Shown one piece after another: positions 8,261-16,270 of a DNA stretch of 64,000 nucleotides. Position numbers and translations under genes: made by a program. The notes under the pieces were generated by a model. That model ran no database searches. It worked only from the letters and a program-made list of their open reading frames with translations, and was not told where the DNA came from. The stretch's first letter is position 1; each line of letters begins with the position of its first letter. The stretch comes from Pseudokordiimonas caeni (GTDB lineage Bacteria; Pseudomonadota; Alphaproteobacteria; Sphingomonadales; Kordiimonadaceae): NCBI RefSeq assembly GCF_026719705.1, contig NZ_JAPPRR010000002.1, positions 683,091 to 747,090 of the forward strand. Direction: 5' to 3'.

Positions 8261-9532
8261 ATGAAGGCCACACGCCGCGATCTTTTCAAACTGGGGGCGG
8301 GGCTTGCAGCCCTGCCGCTTATGTCCCGTGCCGGTTTGGCGGCGGGTGCTGATGCCCCGGCGCTTGCGCCCCTGACAACCGGCGTGCAGCCGATCACAGT
8401 CGAGGAACGCAAGGCCCGCATCAAACGCGCACAGGAACTGATGGAAGTCGCCGGGATCGATGCGCTGGTGATCGAGCCCGGCGCCGCCATGCTTTATTTC
8501 TCCGGCATCCGCTGGTGGCGGAGCGAGCGGCTGACCGCCCTTGTGATCCCGGCCAAGGGCGAGATTGGCGTGGTGACGCCGTACTTCGAGGAGCCGAGTG
8601 TCCGCCAGTCGCTCACCTTCGGCGATGACGTGCGCCCGTGGCACGAACATGAAAGCCCGTTCGAACGCGTGGCGCAGATCCTTGCCGACCGTGGCCTCAC
8701 CACCGGGCGGATCGGGCTTGAAGGCACGGTCCGCTATTTCGTGGCGGACGGCTTGAAGAAGGCGGCCTCGGGGTTCGAGATTGTCTCGGGCGAGGCCGTC
8801 ACGCGCGGCTGCCGCATGATCAAGTCTGCGGCCGAAATCGCGCTTCTCCACAAGGCGAATGAGGTGACGCTTTCGGCCTATCGTCATGTATGGCCGCAGG
8901 TGAAGGCAGGCATGACGCCCGCTGACATCGGCGCGATGATGCATCAGGCCCAGAAGGCGCTCGGCGGCAGTGATACCTGGGCGCTGGTGTTGGTGGGCGA
9001 GGCAAGCGCCTATCCGCATGGCTCCGAAGCGCCGCAGGTGGTGAAGGACGGCGAGATTGTCCTGATGGACTGCGGCTGCGCGGTGGAGGGTTACCAATCC
9101 GATATTTCCCGCACCTTCGTGTTTGGCACGCCGACGAGTGAACAGCGCGAGGTCTATACCCGCGTCCGCAAGGGGCAGGATGTGGCTTTCAAAGCCGCCA
9201 AGCTTGGCGCACCCGCCGGCAGCATCGATGATGCGGTCAGGGCCTATTATGAAAGCCTCGGCTACGGCCCCGGCTACAAGACACCCGGCCTTTCCCACCG
9301 CACCGGCCACGGCATCGGCATGGAAGGCCATGAAAGCCCGAATTTCGTTCGCGGCGAGGCGATGCCGCTGGCGCCGGGCATGTGTTTCTCGAACGAGCCG
9401 GGCATCTACAGTTTCGGCAAGTTCGGTGTGCGGCTGGAGGATTGCCTGCACATGACAGCGGAAGGCCCCGTGTGGTTCACGGTGCCGCCCGAAAGCCTTG
9501 ATGAACCGTTCGGGGCGCTCGGGCCGATCTGA
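8261..9532 (+). CDS. Tat-exported M24 family metallopeptidase (Xaa-Pro aminopeptidase/prolidase type)
   Basis: A 423-residue protein starting with a twin-arginine signal (TRRDLFKLGAG, then a hydrophobic stretch ending GLAAGADAP), so it is predicted to fold in the cytosol and be exported. An N-terminal creatinase-like domain is followed by the pita-bread catalytic domain with all five metal ligands: Asp in VLMDCG, Asp in SDISRTF, His in HRTGHGIGM, Glu in FSNEPGIY and Glu in RLEDCLH. The ATG at 8261 is preferred to a GTG at 8252 because GAGGG precedes it by 8 bases. Next to an exported amidohydrolase dipeptidase and an OPT transporter, it probably degrades proline-containing peptides in the periplasm. 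Confidence 0.9.
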   Translation: MKATRRDLFKLGAGLAALPLMSRAGLAAGADAPALAPLTTGVQPITVEERKARIKRAQELMEVAGIDALVIEPGAAMLYFSGIRWWRSERLTALVIPAKGEIGVVTPYFEEPSVRQSLTFGDDVRPWHEHESPFERVAQILADRGLTTGRIGLEGTVRYFVADGLKKAASGFEIVSGEAVTRGCRMIKSAAEIALLHKANEVTLSAYRHVWPQVKAGMTPADIGAMMHQAQKALGGSDTWALVLVGEASAYPHGSEAPQVVKDGEIVLMDCGCAVEGYQSDISRTFVFGTPTSEQREVYTRVRKGQDVAFKAAKLGAPAGSIDDAVRAYYESLGYGPGYKTPGLSHRTGHGIGMEGHESPNFVRGEAMPLAPGMCFSNEPGIYSFGKFGVRLEDCLHMTAEGPVWFTVPPESLDEPFGALGPI

Positions 9533-9550
9533 TTTTTGTTGGGGGTAGCG

Positions 9551-9886
9551 ATGCGTATGGTTCGGGGGTTATGGGTTGCAGGCCTGTTGATGATGTCAGC
9601 GCCAGCAATGGCGTTCGAGGTGGAAGACCAGCTGGCGGAACTTGCGCGGCAGCATGGGTGGGAATTCCACTGGTCGGCATCCTCGCATTTCGAAAGCAGC
9701 CAGCAGGCAGACTTCGGCAACAGGGATTTTTTCAAGGCGGCACATGACTATATCAGCCCTATCCTGCGCGGCGAGCCCCACGACGGCATCATCGTCTGCT
9801 ATCACGCGGGGCGACGCTTCATGACCGTGGTGAATGCCAGCGTCGGCATGATGGATGGCGCAAGCTGTTTTCTCTACAAGGGTTGA
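9551..9886 (+). CDS. Small secreted protein with a possible TcpQ/STN-like fold
   Basis: A 111-residue protein with a signal peptide (GLWVAGLLMMSAPAMA). The mature 87 residues contain two Cys (CYHAG, ASCF) that could form a disulphide. The order helix, GWEFHW, helix with FFKAAHDYI, then a strand around FMTVVN resembles the short periplasmic TcpQ/STN domains of secretin accessory proteins and TonB receptors; this is a pattern impression only. The start is set at 9551 because TGGGGG precedes it by 5-6 bases. It follows the M24 peptidase by 18 bases and could be the last gene of that operon. Confidence 0.6.
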   Translation: MRMVRGLWVAGLLMMSAPAMAFEVEDQLAELARQHGWEFHWSASSHFESSQQADFGNRDFFKAAHDYISPILRGEPHDGIIVCYHAGRRFMTVVNASVGMMDGASCFLYKG

Positions 9887-9916
9887 GTAACGATATTTCC
9901 CGGAAGGAACTTTTGG

Positions 9917-11242
9917 ATGAGTGACGACATCCCGGCCGCGCGGCCCTTTGGTTTCTGGCAGGCCTGGGCGCTTGTCGTCGGCTCCGCGATCGGCTCCGGC
10001 GTCTTCATGATGCCGGCGCTATTGGCGCCTTACGGCCTCCTCGGCCTTGGCGGCTGGCTCATCTCTGGGGTCGGCATCATGCTCGTTGCGCTCAATTTTG
10101 CGCGTATGTCGGCCCGGCTCCCGAAGCTTGGCGGGCCTTATGCCTACGCGCGTGGCGGGCTCGGTGATTTCGCCGGTTTCCTGATCGCCTGGGGCTTCTG
10201 GATCAGCCAGTGGACGGCCATTTCGGCCGTGGCGGTGGCGGCGGTTGGCTATATGGCCTTTTTCCTGCCGGTGCTGAAGGAGCCCGTGCCGGCGCTGGCC
10301 GCGGGCCTCGCCTGCATCTGGGCGCTCGCCTTCCTCAATCTTCGCTCGCTTGACGGGGTCGGCAAGTTCCAGCTTGTCACCACGATCCTGAAGGTGCTGC
10401 CGCTTGCGCTCATTGTTGTGGCGGGCGGTATCGCAGCGGGGGATGCGGCCCTGCCGGAGATGAACCCGAGCGGCGGCAATCCCATCTCGGTTCTTGCAAC
10501 CTCGGCGATGCTCACCATGTGGGCGCTTGTCGGTATGGAAGCGGTGACGGTGCCGGCGGAAGCCATCCAGAATCCGGAAAAGACCATCGCCCGCGCGCTT
10601 GTCGTTGGTGTCATCACACTGCTTGTCATCTATTTCGCGTCATCTGCGGCTGTGATGTTCCTCATCCCCGGTGATGTGCTGGCGGCATCGACCGCGCCCT
10701 TCGCCGATGCCGCAACCGTGCTGATCGGGCCGGTCGGCGCGTCGGTCGTTGCCATCGGTGCGATCATCGCGACGGTCGGCGTGATCAACAGCTTCCTTCT
10801 TGTCTCGGGGCAGGTGCTGGTGGCTCCGGCGCGCGAGGGGCTGATCCCGGCCTGGTTCGGCAAGCTTTCGCGTCACGGTACGCCAGCGCGCGTGATCCTG
10901 ATTTCGGCAACGCTCGCGAGCCTCCTGATGGCGATGAATTATACGAAGGGGCTTGTGGCTGCCTTCGAATTCATGATCCTCCTGTCCACGCTCACCACGC
11001 TGATCCCTTATGTGTTCACGGCAGTGGCGGAAATGTGGTTCATCAAGCAGGATATCCAGAAGGGCGACCGGTCGGCCCGCGTGAAGCGCAATCTGGTGCT
11101 TGCGGTGCTGGCCTTCCTCGCCACGCTTTTCATCATCATCGGCTCGGGGGCCGAGACCGTGTTCTGGGGCTTCATGCTGCTGATCATCGGCATGCCGGTC
11201 TATGTGCTGGCGCGCGAGGACAAGACACAAGGGGGCGACTGA
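9917..11242 (+). CDS. APC superfamily amino acid permease
   Basis: A 441-residue protein with 12 predicted membrane helices. The first helix carries GSAIGSGVFMMPALLA, the substrate- and ion-binding unwound helix signature of the amino acid-polyamine-organocation family (closest in style to arginine:agmatine and basic amino acid antiporters). A second conserved element is GGPYAYARGGLGDFAG (about residues 73-88). GGAAGG precedes the start by 8 bases. It lies 6 bases upstream of a glycosyltransferase with no obvious metabolic link, and 30 bases after the small secreted protein, so it could be a distal part of the peptide-use run and handle released amino acids. Substrate uncertain. Confidence 0.9.
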   Translation: MSDDIPAARPFGFWQAWALVVGSAIGSGVFMMPALLAPYGLLGLGGWLISGVGIMLVALNFARMSARLPKLGGPYAYARGGLGDFAGFLIAWGFWISQWTAISAVAVAAVGYMAFFLPVLKEPVPALAAGLACIWALAFLNLRSLDGVGKFQLVTTILKVLPLALIVVAGGIAAGDAALPEMNPSGGNPISVLATSAMLTMWALVGMEAVTVPAEAIQNPEKTIARALVVGVITLLVIYFASSAAVMFLIPGDVLAASTAPFADAATVLIGPVGASVVAIGAIIATVGVINSFLLVSGQVLVAPAREGLIPAWFGKLSRHGTPARVILISATLASLLMAMNYTKGLVAAFEFMILLSTLTTLIPYVFTAVAEMWFIKQDIQKGDRSARVKRNLVLAVLAFLATLFIIIGSGAETVFWGFMLLIIGMPVYVLAREDKTQGGD

Positions 11243-11248
11243 AAACGC

Positions 11249-12364
11249 ATGACGGGGGCAGCGACGGACCGGAAGGCGGCGGGGGTGCGGGTCAGCATCG
11301 TATCTCCGACCTATAACGAGCGCGGCAATGTGGGCGAACTGGCCCGGCGGCTGGATGCCGTGCTCGGGCCCGCTGGCTGGGAGGTCATCTTTGTCGATGA
11401 CGACAGCCCCGATGGCACCGCCGCCCTTGTCCATGAAATGGGCCGGGCGGACCCGCGCGTGCGCTGCCTGCACCGGGTGGGGCGCCGGGGGCTATCGTCA
11501 GCCGTCGTCGAAGGCGCCCTTGCGGCCTCGGGTGACCTTGTGGTTGTGATCGACGCTGACCTGCAGCATGACGAGACCGTCATCCCCAAGATGCTGGCGC
11601 ATTTCGATGATCCCGCGGTCGATCTTGTGGTCGGTAGCCGTCACGTTGAAGGCGGGGGGCTTGGCGAATGGGGGGCGGCGCGCGTCGGCATCAGCCGGTT
11701 TGCCACGCTTCTTGCCAAGTTTGTGCTGAAGGCGGACATCAGCGACCCGATGAGCGGCTTTTTCGCCTTCCGCCGCGACCTGATGGTGGAGGCGCTGCCG
11801 AACCTGTCGTCTATCGGCTTCAAGATCCTCCTGGACATGATCACCTCGGTGAACCGGCGGCTGACGGTGCGCGAGGTGGGCTATGTGTTCCGCAACAGGA
11901 TCGAGGGCGAAAGCAAGCTTGATAACAAGGTGATCTGGGATTTCCTGATGCTCTTGGCCGACAAGTCGGTGGGGCGGTACATTCCTGTCAGGTTTCTGTC
12001 CTTCAGTGCGGTCGGCACTGTCGGGCTTGTTGTCCATTTCGCGGTGCTGACGCTGATGTTCAAGCTGATGGGTCTGCCCTTCTTCTGGGGGCAGACGGCC
12101 GCGACCTTTGTGGCCATGACCACGAACTTCCTGATGAATAACGAGCTGACCTATAGCGACCGCAAGCTGCGCGGGCGCGCCATGCTGAAGGGCTGGGCGA
12201 GCTTTGTGGCGGCCTGCTCGATCGGCGCGGTTGCCAATGTGGGGGTTGCCGAAGTGCTTTATGCAGGCGACGCCGAATGGGCGCTATCGGCCCTTGCCGG
12301 CATCATCGTCGGCACCGTGTGGAACTATGTGGCGACCGCCTGGTTCACTTGGGGCCGCAAATAG
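11249..12364 (+). CDS. GT2 glycosyltransferase fused to a GtrA-like membrane domain (polyprenyl-phosphate sugar transferase)
   Basis: A 371-residue two-domain protein. Residues about 10-225 form a GT-A glycosyltransferase of the dolichol-phosphate mannosyltransferase type: SIVSPTYNERGN, VDDDSPDGTA, the metal-binding VIDADLQHD and GSRHVEGGG. Residues about 245-371 form a four-helix GtrA/DPMS domain beginning RFLSFSAVGTVGLVVHF and ending YVATAWFTWGRK. Such fusions attach a sugar from a nucleotide donor to undecaprenyl phosphate and move it across the inner membrane for envelope glycan modification. No acceptor-specific glycan genes are adjacent, so the target is unknown. It is convergent with the PEP-CTERM gene across a shared terminator. 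Confidence 0.92.
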   Translation: MTGAATDRKAAGVRVSIVSPTYNERGNVGELARRLDAVLGPAGWEVIFVDDDSPDGTAALVHEMGRADPRVRCLHRVGRRGLSSAVVEGALAASGDLVVVIDADLQHDETVIPKMLAHFDDPAVDLVVGSRHVEGGGLGEWGAARVGISRFATLLAKFVLKADISDPMSGFFAFRRDLMVEALPNLSSIGFKILLDMITSVNRRLTVREVGYVFRNRIEGESKLDNKVIWDFLMLLADKSVGRYIPVRFLSFSAVGTVGLVVHFAVLTLMFKLMGLPFFWGQTAATFVAMTTNFLMNNELTYSDRKLRGRAMLKGWASFVAACSIGAVANVGVAEVLYAGDAEWALSALAGIIVGTVWNYVATAWFTWGRK

Positions 12365-12383
12365 CACACACCTGAAAAAAGAA

Positions 12384-12407
12384 AACGGCGACCCGATGGG
12401 CCGCCGT
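12384..12407. terminator. Bidirectional intrinsic terminator between convergent genes
   Basis: Inverted repeat AACGGCG-(ACCC GAT GGGC)-CGCCGTT, flanked by an A-rich run on the left and a T-rich run on the right, so it can end transcription of the glycosyltransferase from the left and of the PEP-CTERM gene from the right. Confidence 0.75.
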
Positions 12408-12432
12408 TCTTCTATTCTTTATGTCTCACCAA

Positions 12433-13050
12433 TCAGGCGATGGTGCGTGCCATGTGCGTGCGGCGGCGGGTGGCAACACCCACGAGGCCGAAGCCCATGA
12501 TCATCATCAGCCAAGTGGCCGGCTCGGGAATGCCGCCAACCGGAACGGTCGACAGGGCATAGAGCGTCAGGTGGCTGAGGCCCGGGTTCTTGCCGCCGTT
12601 GCTCAGCAGCTGCGGCATGAAGATATTGCCATCGGCAAACACGCTTTTGCAGGTGCCGTCGGTGCACCAGTTGTCGCCGGTTTGCGGGCCGAGGTCGCCG
12701 TAATCAACGAACAGGAAGGTGTTCGAGCCCTTGATCACGAAGCCGTTCACACCGAACGATGACGACCAGGTGCCGGATTTACCGGGCGTGCCGGTGATGG
12801 TGAAGGTTTCACCGGTGAAACCACCAGGATTCTCATCATCAGGCACGTCATATTTGGCGACTTGGTAAAGACCGGTCTCGGCGAGGAAATCAGCCCAGTC
12901 GGCATTCGATGCGGGATTATCGTTCGGGCCTTCCCAGATGGAATAGGTAACGCCGCCGTCAGTGGCAGAGAAGGTTACGGCTGCTTCCGCAGCAAACGTC
13001 GCCGTGGCGGTCAGCGCAGCAGCAGCGAGGATGTTCTTCAAGTACGTCAT
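12433..13050 (-). CDS. PEP-CTERM sorting-signal protein, function unknown
   Basis: A 205-residue exported protein. The N-terminal signal is MTYLKNILAAAALTATATFA. The C-terminus has the exosortase recognition layout: the motif PEPATWLMM, a short hydrophobic helix and an RRR cluster. Exosortase (EpsH/XrtA type) would cleave at the PEP motif during transfer to the outside, usually in exopolysaccharide producers. The middle is Gly/Thr/Asn-rich beta sequence with two close Cys (NWCTDGTC). Eight residues (THMARTIA) follow the RRR, longer than usual. The start at 13050 is set by GGAG 9 bases upstream; a frame extension to 13116 is untranslated leader. No exosortase lies in this window. Confidence 0.85.
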   Translation of the reverse strand: MTYLKNILAAAALTATATFAAEAAVTFSATDGGVTYSIWEGPNDNPASNADWADFLAETGLYQVAKYDVPDDENPGGFTGETFTITGTPGKSGTWSSSFGVNGFVIKGSNTFLFVDYGDLGPQTGDNWCTDGTCKSVFADGNIFMPQLLSNGGKNPGLSHLTLYALSTVPVGGIPEPATWLMMIMGFGLVGVATRRRTHMARTIA

Positions 13051-13177
13051 TTGTACGCTCCAGGTACGATTTGTCGTCGGGGAATCGGAACGATTAACTA
13101 TTTGTTTACTTAGCATATGTGGCGCCGTCCGTCAGTGGAATCACGCTTCACATACCGTGGTAAGATACGTTCTTAAC

Positions 13178-13207
13178 AAAATTGTCTAAAATTGTATCAA
13201 ATTGAAG
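13178..13207. repeat. Three helically phased AAATTG repeats upstream of the PEP-CTERM gene
   Basis: Three direct copies of (A)AAATTG(T) start exactly 10 bases apart (ATTG cores at 13181, 13191 and 13201) in an AT-rich island about 130-155 bases upstream of the start at 13050. One-helical-turn spacing places the copies on one face of DNA, which suits a bound regulator or intrinsic bend. The 332 bases 13051-13382 otherwise hold the leader of the PEP-CTERM gene and a terminator; no gene is seen there. Confidence 0.45.
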
Positions 13208-13318
13208 CACCTGACCTCACCGTTACGTGTGGCCATGCGCGCAATACACTTTTCGGGTGTGGAATGATTTCGTCTGCACAGAAAGTCGCGAATCGGCAAT
13301 CGGGCAACCCGTCAAGCG

Positions 13319-13348
13319 AAAGGGCCGCCCGAAATGGGCAGCCCTTCG
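13319..13348 (-). terminator. Probable intrinsic terminator after the Ala-rich secreted protein gene
   Basis: Hairpin AAGGGC-C-GCCC, loop GAAAT, GGGC-A-GCCCTT. It lies 35 bases past the minus-strand stop at 13383. The T-run is short, so termination strength is uncertain. Confidence 0.55.
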
Positions 13349-13382
13349 ATCATGTCTGGTGCAAAAGAGTCCGGATCCGGGA

Positions 13383-14261
13383 TTATTCGCCAAGCTTGCC
13401 GGCAAGGGCCTGCTGGGCGGCGATGGTCGCGCGGGTGCGGTCATAAAGCGACAGGAGCTTCTGGCCCGAACGACCGGCAGCCTGCAGCTCGTCGAGCATG
13501 TCGGCGGCTTTCATCTCCTGCATGTCGCTCGTCGACACCGTCCATTCGCCAGCTTCGGCTTCGGCGGCCTGTGAGGAGGCTTCGGAACCCGTCGCGATGC
13601 CAACTTCAACGGCCATCGGATCGGCTTCCGAAAGGGCGGCAAGGCTTGCAAGCGTCAGGAACATGCTGCCGGCGGCGGGCTGGGTGTCGTTAAGCTCCGC
13701 AGCGGTCGGCGCGGCGTCAGCGGCTTCGTCGCCCACGCGGCCGAGATAGGCCAGGCGGTTGATGGTGGCGAGATTGACGCCCTCGGCGTTCGTCTCCACG
13801 AGGAGCGCCTGATCGAAGGTCGAAACGCGCTTCGAAATCGCCGCCATGGCGGTGTTCAGGAGCGTGCCGGCTTCCTCGTTGCCCTGACGGATCGCGGCCA
13901 TTTTCTTGGCGCGCTTGTCCGCCGGCATGGAGGCGAGCTTGGCTTCGGCGGCACCGAAACAGTCGATGCTTTCCTGCACAGCAGCTTCGACCTTTTCGAA
14001 GTTTGCAGCTTCCTTGTCGATCGCAGCGCTATAAGCCTTCAGGCGGGCCTTGGCGTCGTTTTCATATTTCGCATGCATGGCGGAAACGGTTTCGCCCGCA
14101 TCCTTGCCGTCGCCATTGATGGCGGCGGTGGCGATTTCACGTGCCTTCGTGAGGCTGGCGTTGCAGCCCATGCCGGCGCTGGCGGGCATGGCGCTGGCAG
14201 CGGCAAGCACGGAAGCCCCGGCAAGCGCGCGGATCAGCGTTGATTTGGTTGTCTTGAACAT
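13383..14261 (-). CDS. Ala-rich helical secreted protein of unknown function
   Basis: A 292-residue protein that I do not recognise. It has a signal peptide (ALAGASVLAAASAMPASAG) and an extended alpha-helical, Ala/Glu/Lys-rich mature part with heptad-like charge spacing between about residues 30 and 160, followed by a more flexible Ala/Glu-rich section and a final helix. Two Cys (GMGCNA, SIDCFGA) may pair. The start at 14261 is chosen because TTGGGGAG lies about 8 bases upstream and the signal peptide then begins correctly. It is monocistronic, with a 400-base upstream region and its own terminator. A periplasmic or surface structural role is possible but not shown. Confidence 0.75.
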   Translation of the reverse strand: MFKTTKSTLIRALAGASVLAAASAMPASAGMGCNASLTKAREIATAAINGDGKDAGETVSAMHAKYENDAKARLKAYSAAIDKEAANFEKVEAAVQESIDCFGAAEAKLASMPADKRAKKMAAIRQGNEEAGTLLNTAMAAISKRVSTFDQALLVETNAEGVNLATINRLAYLGRVGDEAADAAPTAAELNDTQPAAGSMFLTLASLAALSEADPMAVEVGIATGSEASSQAAEAEAGEWTVSTSDMQEMKAADMLDELQAAGRSGQKLLSLYDRTRATIAAQQALAGKLGE

Positions 14262-14661
14262 CGGTTTACTCCCCAATTTGTTCTTCGCGGTGCTCGCCCC
14301 CGCGAGCCACCCCACTCTGCCCGGCAGTATAAACAAACTCGGTCATTTGCAAAAAATAACCGTATGATCGCATGGCGTTTTTCGGGCACGAAGCCTGCTT
14401 GCATGGCCTGTGCCAGCCGCCGCGCAAAGCCCGGCCATCCCCGCAGATAGATAAAATTTTACGAATAAGTCATTGGTAAATAAAGTGTTAACAAACGGCG
14501 AGCGCGACGCGTCATGACCTCCCGACGCGGGCTTCCGGTGGCGCGATCATGCAAGCATGGGATGAAGGCAAAAGGTGCCTTTTTGTCCCGGAATGGGACG
14601 TGGTTCCGTCCGGCGCCCGCAAACGGCAAGGTGTTTGCCGGGGCGACTCGGATCGGCTTGC
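14262..14661. other. 400-base intergenic region: AT-rich island plus a run of short hairpins
   Basis: No protein gene is seen. An AT-rich island (about 14440-14500) contains the palindrome TAAAATTTTA (14452-14461) and probably part of the promoter region for the Ala-rich secreted protein gene on the minus strand. On the right are three small hairpins: AAGGCA-AAAGG-TGCCTT (14565-14581), GTCCC-GGAAT-GGGAC (14585-14599) and CGGCAA-GGTGT-TTGCCG (14624-14640). The last may terminate the solute-binding-protein gene ending at 14662. Confidence 0.5.
14565..14585 (+). terminator. Orphan plus-strand intrinsic terminator (possible small RNA end)
   Basis: AAGGCA-AAAGG-TGCCTT followed directly by TTTTG is a textbook intrinsic terminator on the plus strand. 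The nearest gene to the left is on the minus strand and points away, so nothing annotated would be ended by it. A small RNA starting in the AT-rich island near 14460-14500 is one explanation. Confidence 0.4.
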
Positions 14662-15426
14662 CTATCTGGCCGGACGATAACTGTCGATGATGGCCGCGAT
14701 CCGGCCGTCGCTTTCCATCCGGGCGAGAATGGTATCGAACCGGTCGCGAAGGGTCTTGTCGGCAAAACAGAGCGCGTGGGGCGATGGCGGAAAGTCAGCG
14801 GCGATCACATAGGGCCGCTTTTCCATGTCGTCGCCATAAAGCGTGGCCCACAGATGGTCGAGTGCCCAATAATCCCCGAGATAGGCAACAATGCGCCCCC
14901 GGATGATCAGGCGGAGCGCCATATAATATTCCGTCGCGATAATCGGCTGCTCCTTCTGCAGGTCCAGTTCGCCGAGGTGGGGGCCAAGGACGACCTCTGC
15001 CTTCGGGAAAACGGCGAAGCGTTTGCCGGCCAGATCTGCCGGTGTTTTCACGATGTCTGCATAATCGCGTGCCACCACCAGTCCGTCGTGCCAGTGGTTA
15101 AACGGCTTGCTGGCGTTGCAGGCCGGACGGTGGGTGACATTGACCGCCGCGTCTGCCAGCCCGTCGGCGAGCAGGCCGTCAAGGCGTGAAAGCGGGACAT
15201 GGATGAAGGTGGCGGTTGTGCCGATGTCGGCAAAGGCCGCGCGGATGATGTCGATATCGATACCGCTGCTTGGATTCTCGATCACATAGGGCGGTACCGA
15301 ATTCATGATGCCGATGGTGATATGGCCGGGGGTGGCGGCTTCCTCGGCAGCGGCAGGCCATTGTGCGAAAAGGGCAAGAAAGGCGATGAACCATTTCCGC
15401 ATATTTGTCGGTTGGCGCTTGGTCAT
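14662..15426 (-). CDS. Orphan periplasmic solute-binding protein (SBP_bac_3 type)
   Basis: About 254 residues from the ATG at 15426 (an in-frame ATG at 15402 is the alternative; GGAGGA lies 12 bases before 15426). Signal peptide RKWFIAFLALFAQWPAAAEE. The mature protein follows the family 3 binding-protein layout: ITIGIMNSVPPYVIENPSSG near the N-terminus, IDIDIIRAAFADIG, a middle lobe beginning TPADLAGKRFAVFP, and a C-terminal helix near DRFDTILARMESDG. No ABC permease or ATPase gene is near. Two other orphan proteins of the same general type occur at 22.8-23.6 and 32.1-32.9 kb. Ligand unknown; a sensory role is as likely as transport. Confidence 0.8.
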   Translation of the reverse strand: MTKRQPTNMRKWFIAFLALFAQWPAAAEEAATPGHITIGIMNSVPPYVIENPSSGIDIDIIRAAFADIGTTATFIHVPLSRLDGLLADGLADAAVNVTHRPACNASKPFNHWHDGLVVARDYADIVKTPADLAGKRFAVFPKAEVVLGPHLGELDLQKEQPIIATEYYMALRLIIRGRIVAYLGDYWALDHLWATLYGDDMEKRPYVIAADFPPSPHALCFADKTLRDRFDTILARMESDGRIAAIIDSYRPAR

Positions 15427-15503
15427 CCCGGCAGCGATCCTCCGTATGGCCGACCCCTCATCCGTGATCGTACCCGACGCTCTTCGCCTGTCAATGCGGG
15501 CCC

Positions 15504-16112
15504 TTAGCGCAGGCGCTCGTTCTGCGGCAGTTTCAACCCCCAGATGATGCCCGCAGCGCGGATCGTGAAGCCCACACTGACGGCGAGCCAGAGCGCGAGG
15601 GGGCCGGAAAGGCCGAGGGCGGCAAAGAGGCAATAGGCGGCCGAACCTGCAATCGCCGCAGTCGCATAGATCTCCTGCCGGAAGACGAACGGCTTGTCGC
15701 CGGCGATCACATCGCGGACAAGGCCGCCGACCACGCCCGTTGTGGTGCCGAGCATGATGGCGATGAGCGGGTCACCGGTGACGATCATGGTTTTCTGCGC
15801 ACCGACCACGGCAAAGAGCGCAAGCCCGAAAGCGTCCGCCCAAAGGAGAAGCGCCCGCCTGCTCTCCACATGGGGGGCGGCCGCCCATGCCACTATGGTG
15901 GCGGCGAGCGTCAGCCAGATGGCGCGGGTGTCCTCCACCCAGAAGACCGGCACATCAAGGACAAGGTCCCGGACCGTACCGCCGCCGACCGCCGGGAGGA
16001 GGGCAATCACCATCACGCCGACAATATCGAGATTCTGCCGGATCGCCGAAATGGCCCCTGAAAGCGCGAAGACGAAGATGCCGAAACTGTCCAGAAACAT
16101 CATGATGGTCAT
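15504..16112 (-). CDS. TRIC/UPF0126 family membrane channel protein
   Basis: A 202-residue membrane protein with about seven helices and an internal duplication, the size and shape of UPF0126 (YicG/YadS), now known as bacterial trimeric intracellular cation channels. Each repeat has a glycine-rich kinked helix followed by an Arg-Asp pair: GGGTVRDLVL (about residues 41-50) and GGLVRDVIAGDKPFVF (about 126-141). AGGGAAG precedes the ATG at 16112; the longer frame to 16259 is upstream leader. It points away from the TonB-domain gene, sharing a 158-base divergent promoter region with it. Role in K+ or other cation balance is a family inference. Confidence 0.88.
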   Translation of the reverse strand: MTIMMFLDSFGIFVFALSGAISAIRQNLDIVGVMVIALLPAVGGGTVRDLVLDVPVFWVEDTRAIWLTLAATIVAWAAAPHVESRRALLLWADAFGLALFAVVGAQKTMIVTGDPLIAIMLGTTTGVVGGLVRDVIAGDKPFVFRQEIYATAAIAGSAAYCLFAALGLSGPLALWLAVSVGFTIRAAGIIWGLKLPQNERLR

Positions 16113-16270
16113 AAAAGACTTCCCTGAAAGCGCACCCGGCTGGCCTGTCGGCCCCGATCCTGTGACGGCGACTTTACTTCTTTTTAAACAAACGATGGTT
16201 AATGAAGGCCCCAGATGCGCGTCTTTAAAAAAAGGCGCAACCGAATTCTGTGACAACACGGAGAAACCGG

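Noticed and set aside
6999-8273. 424-codon minus-strand open frame, and a similar 406-codon frame at 8231-9451
   Set aside because: Both are shadows of the two exported peptidase genes, which carry all catalytic motifs.
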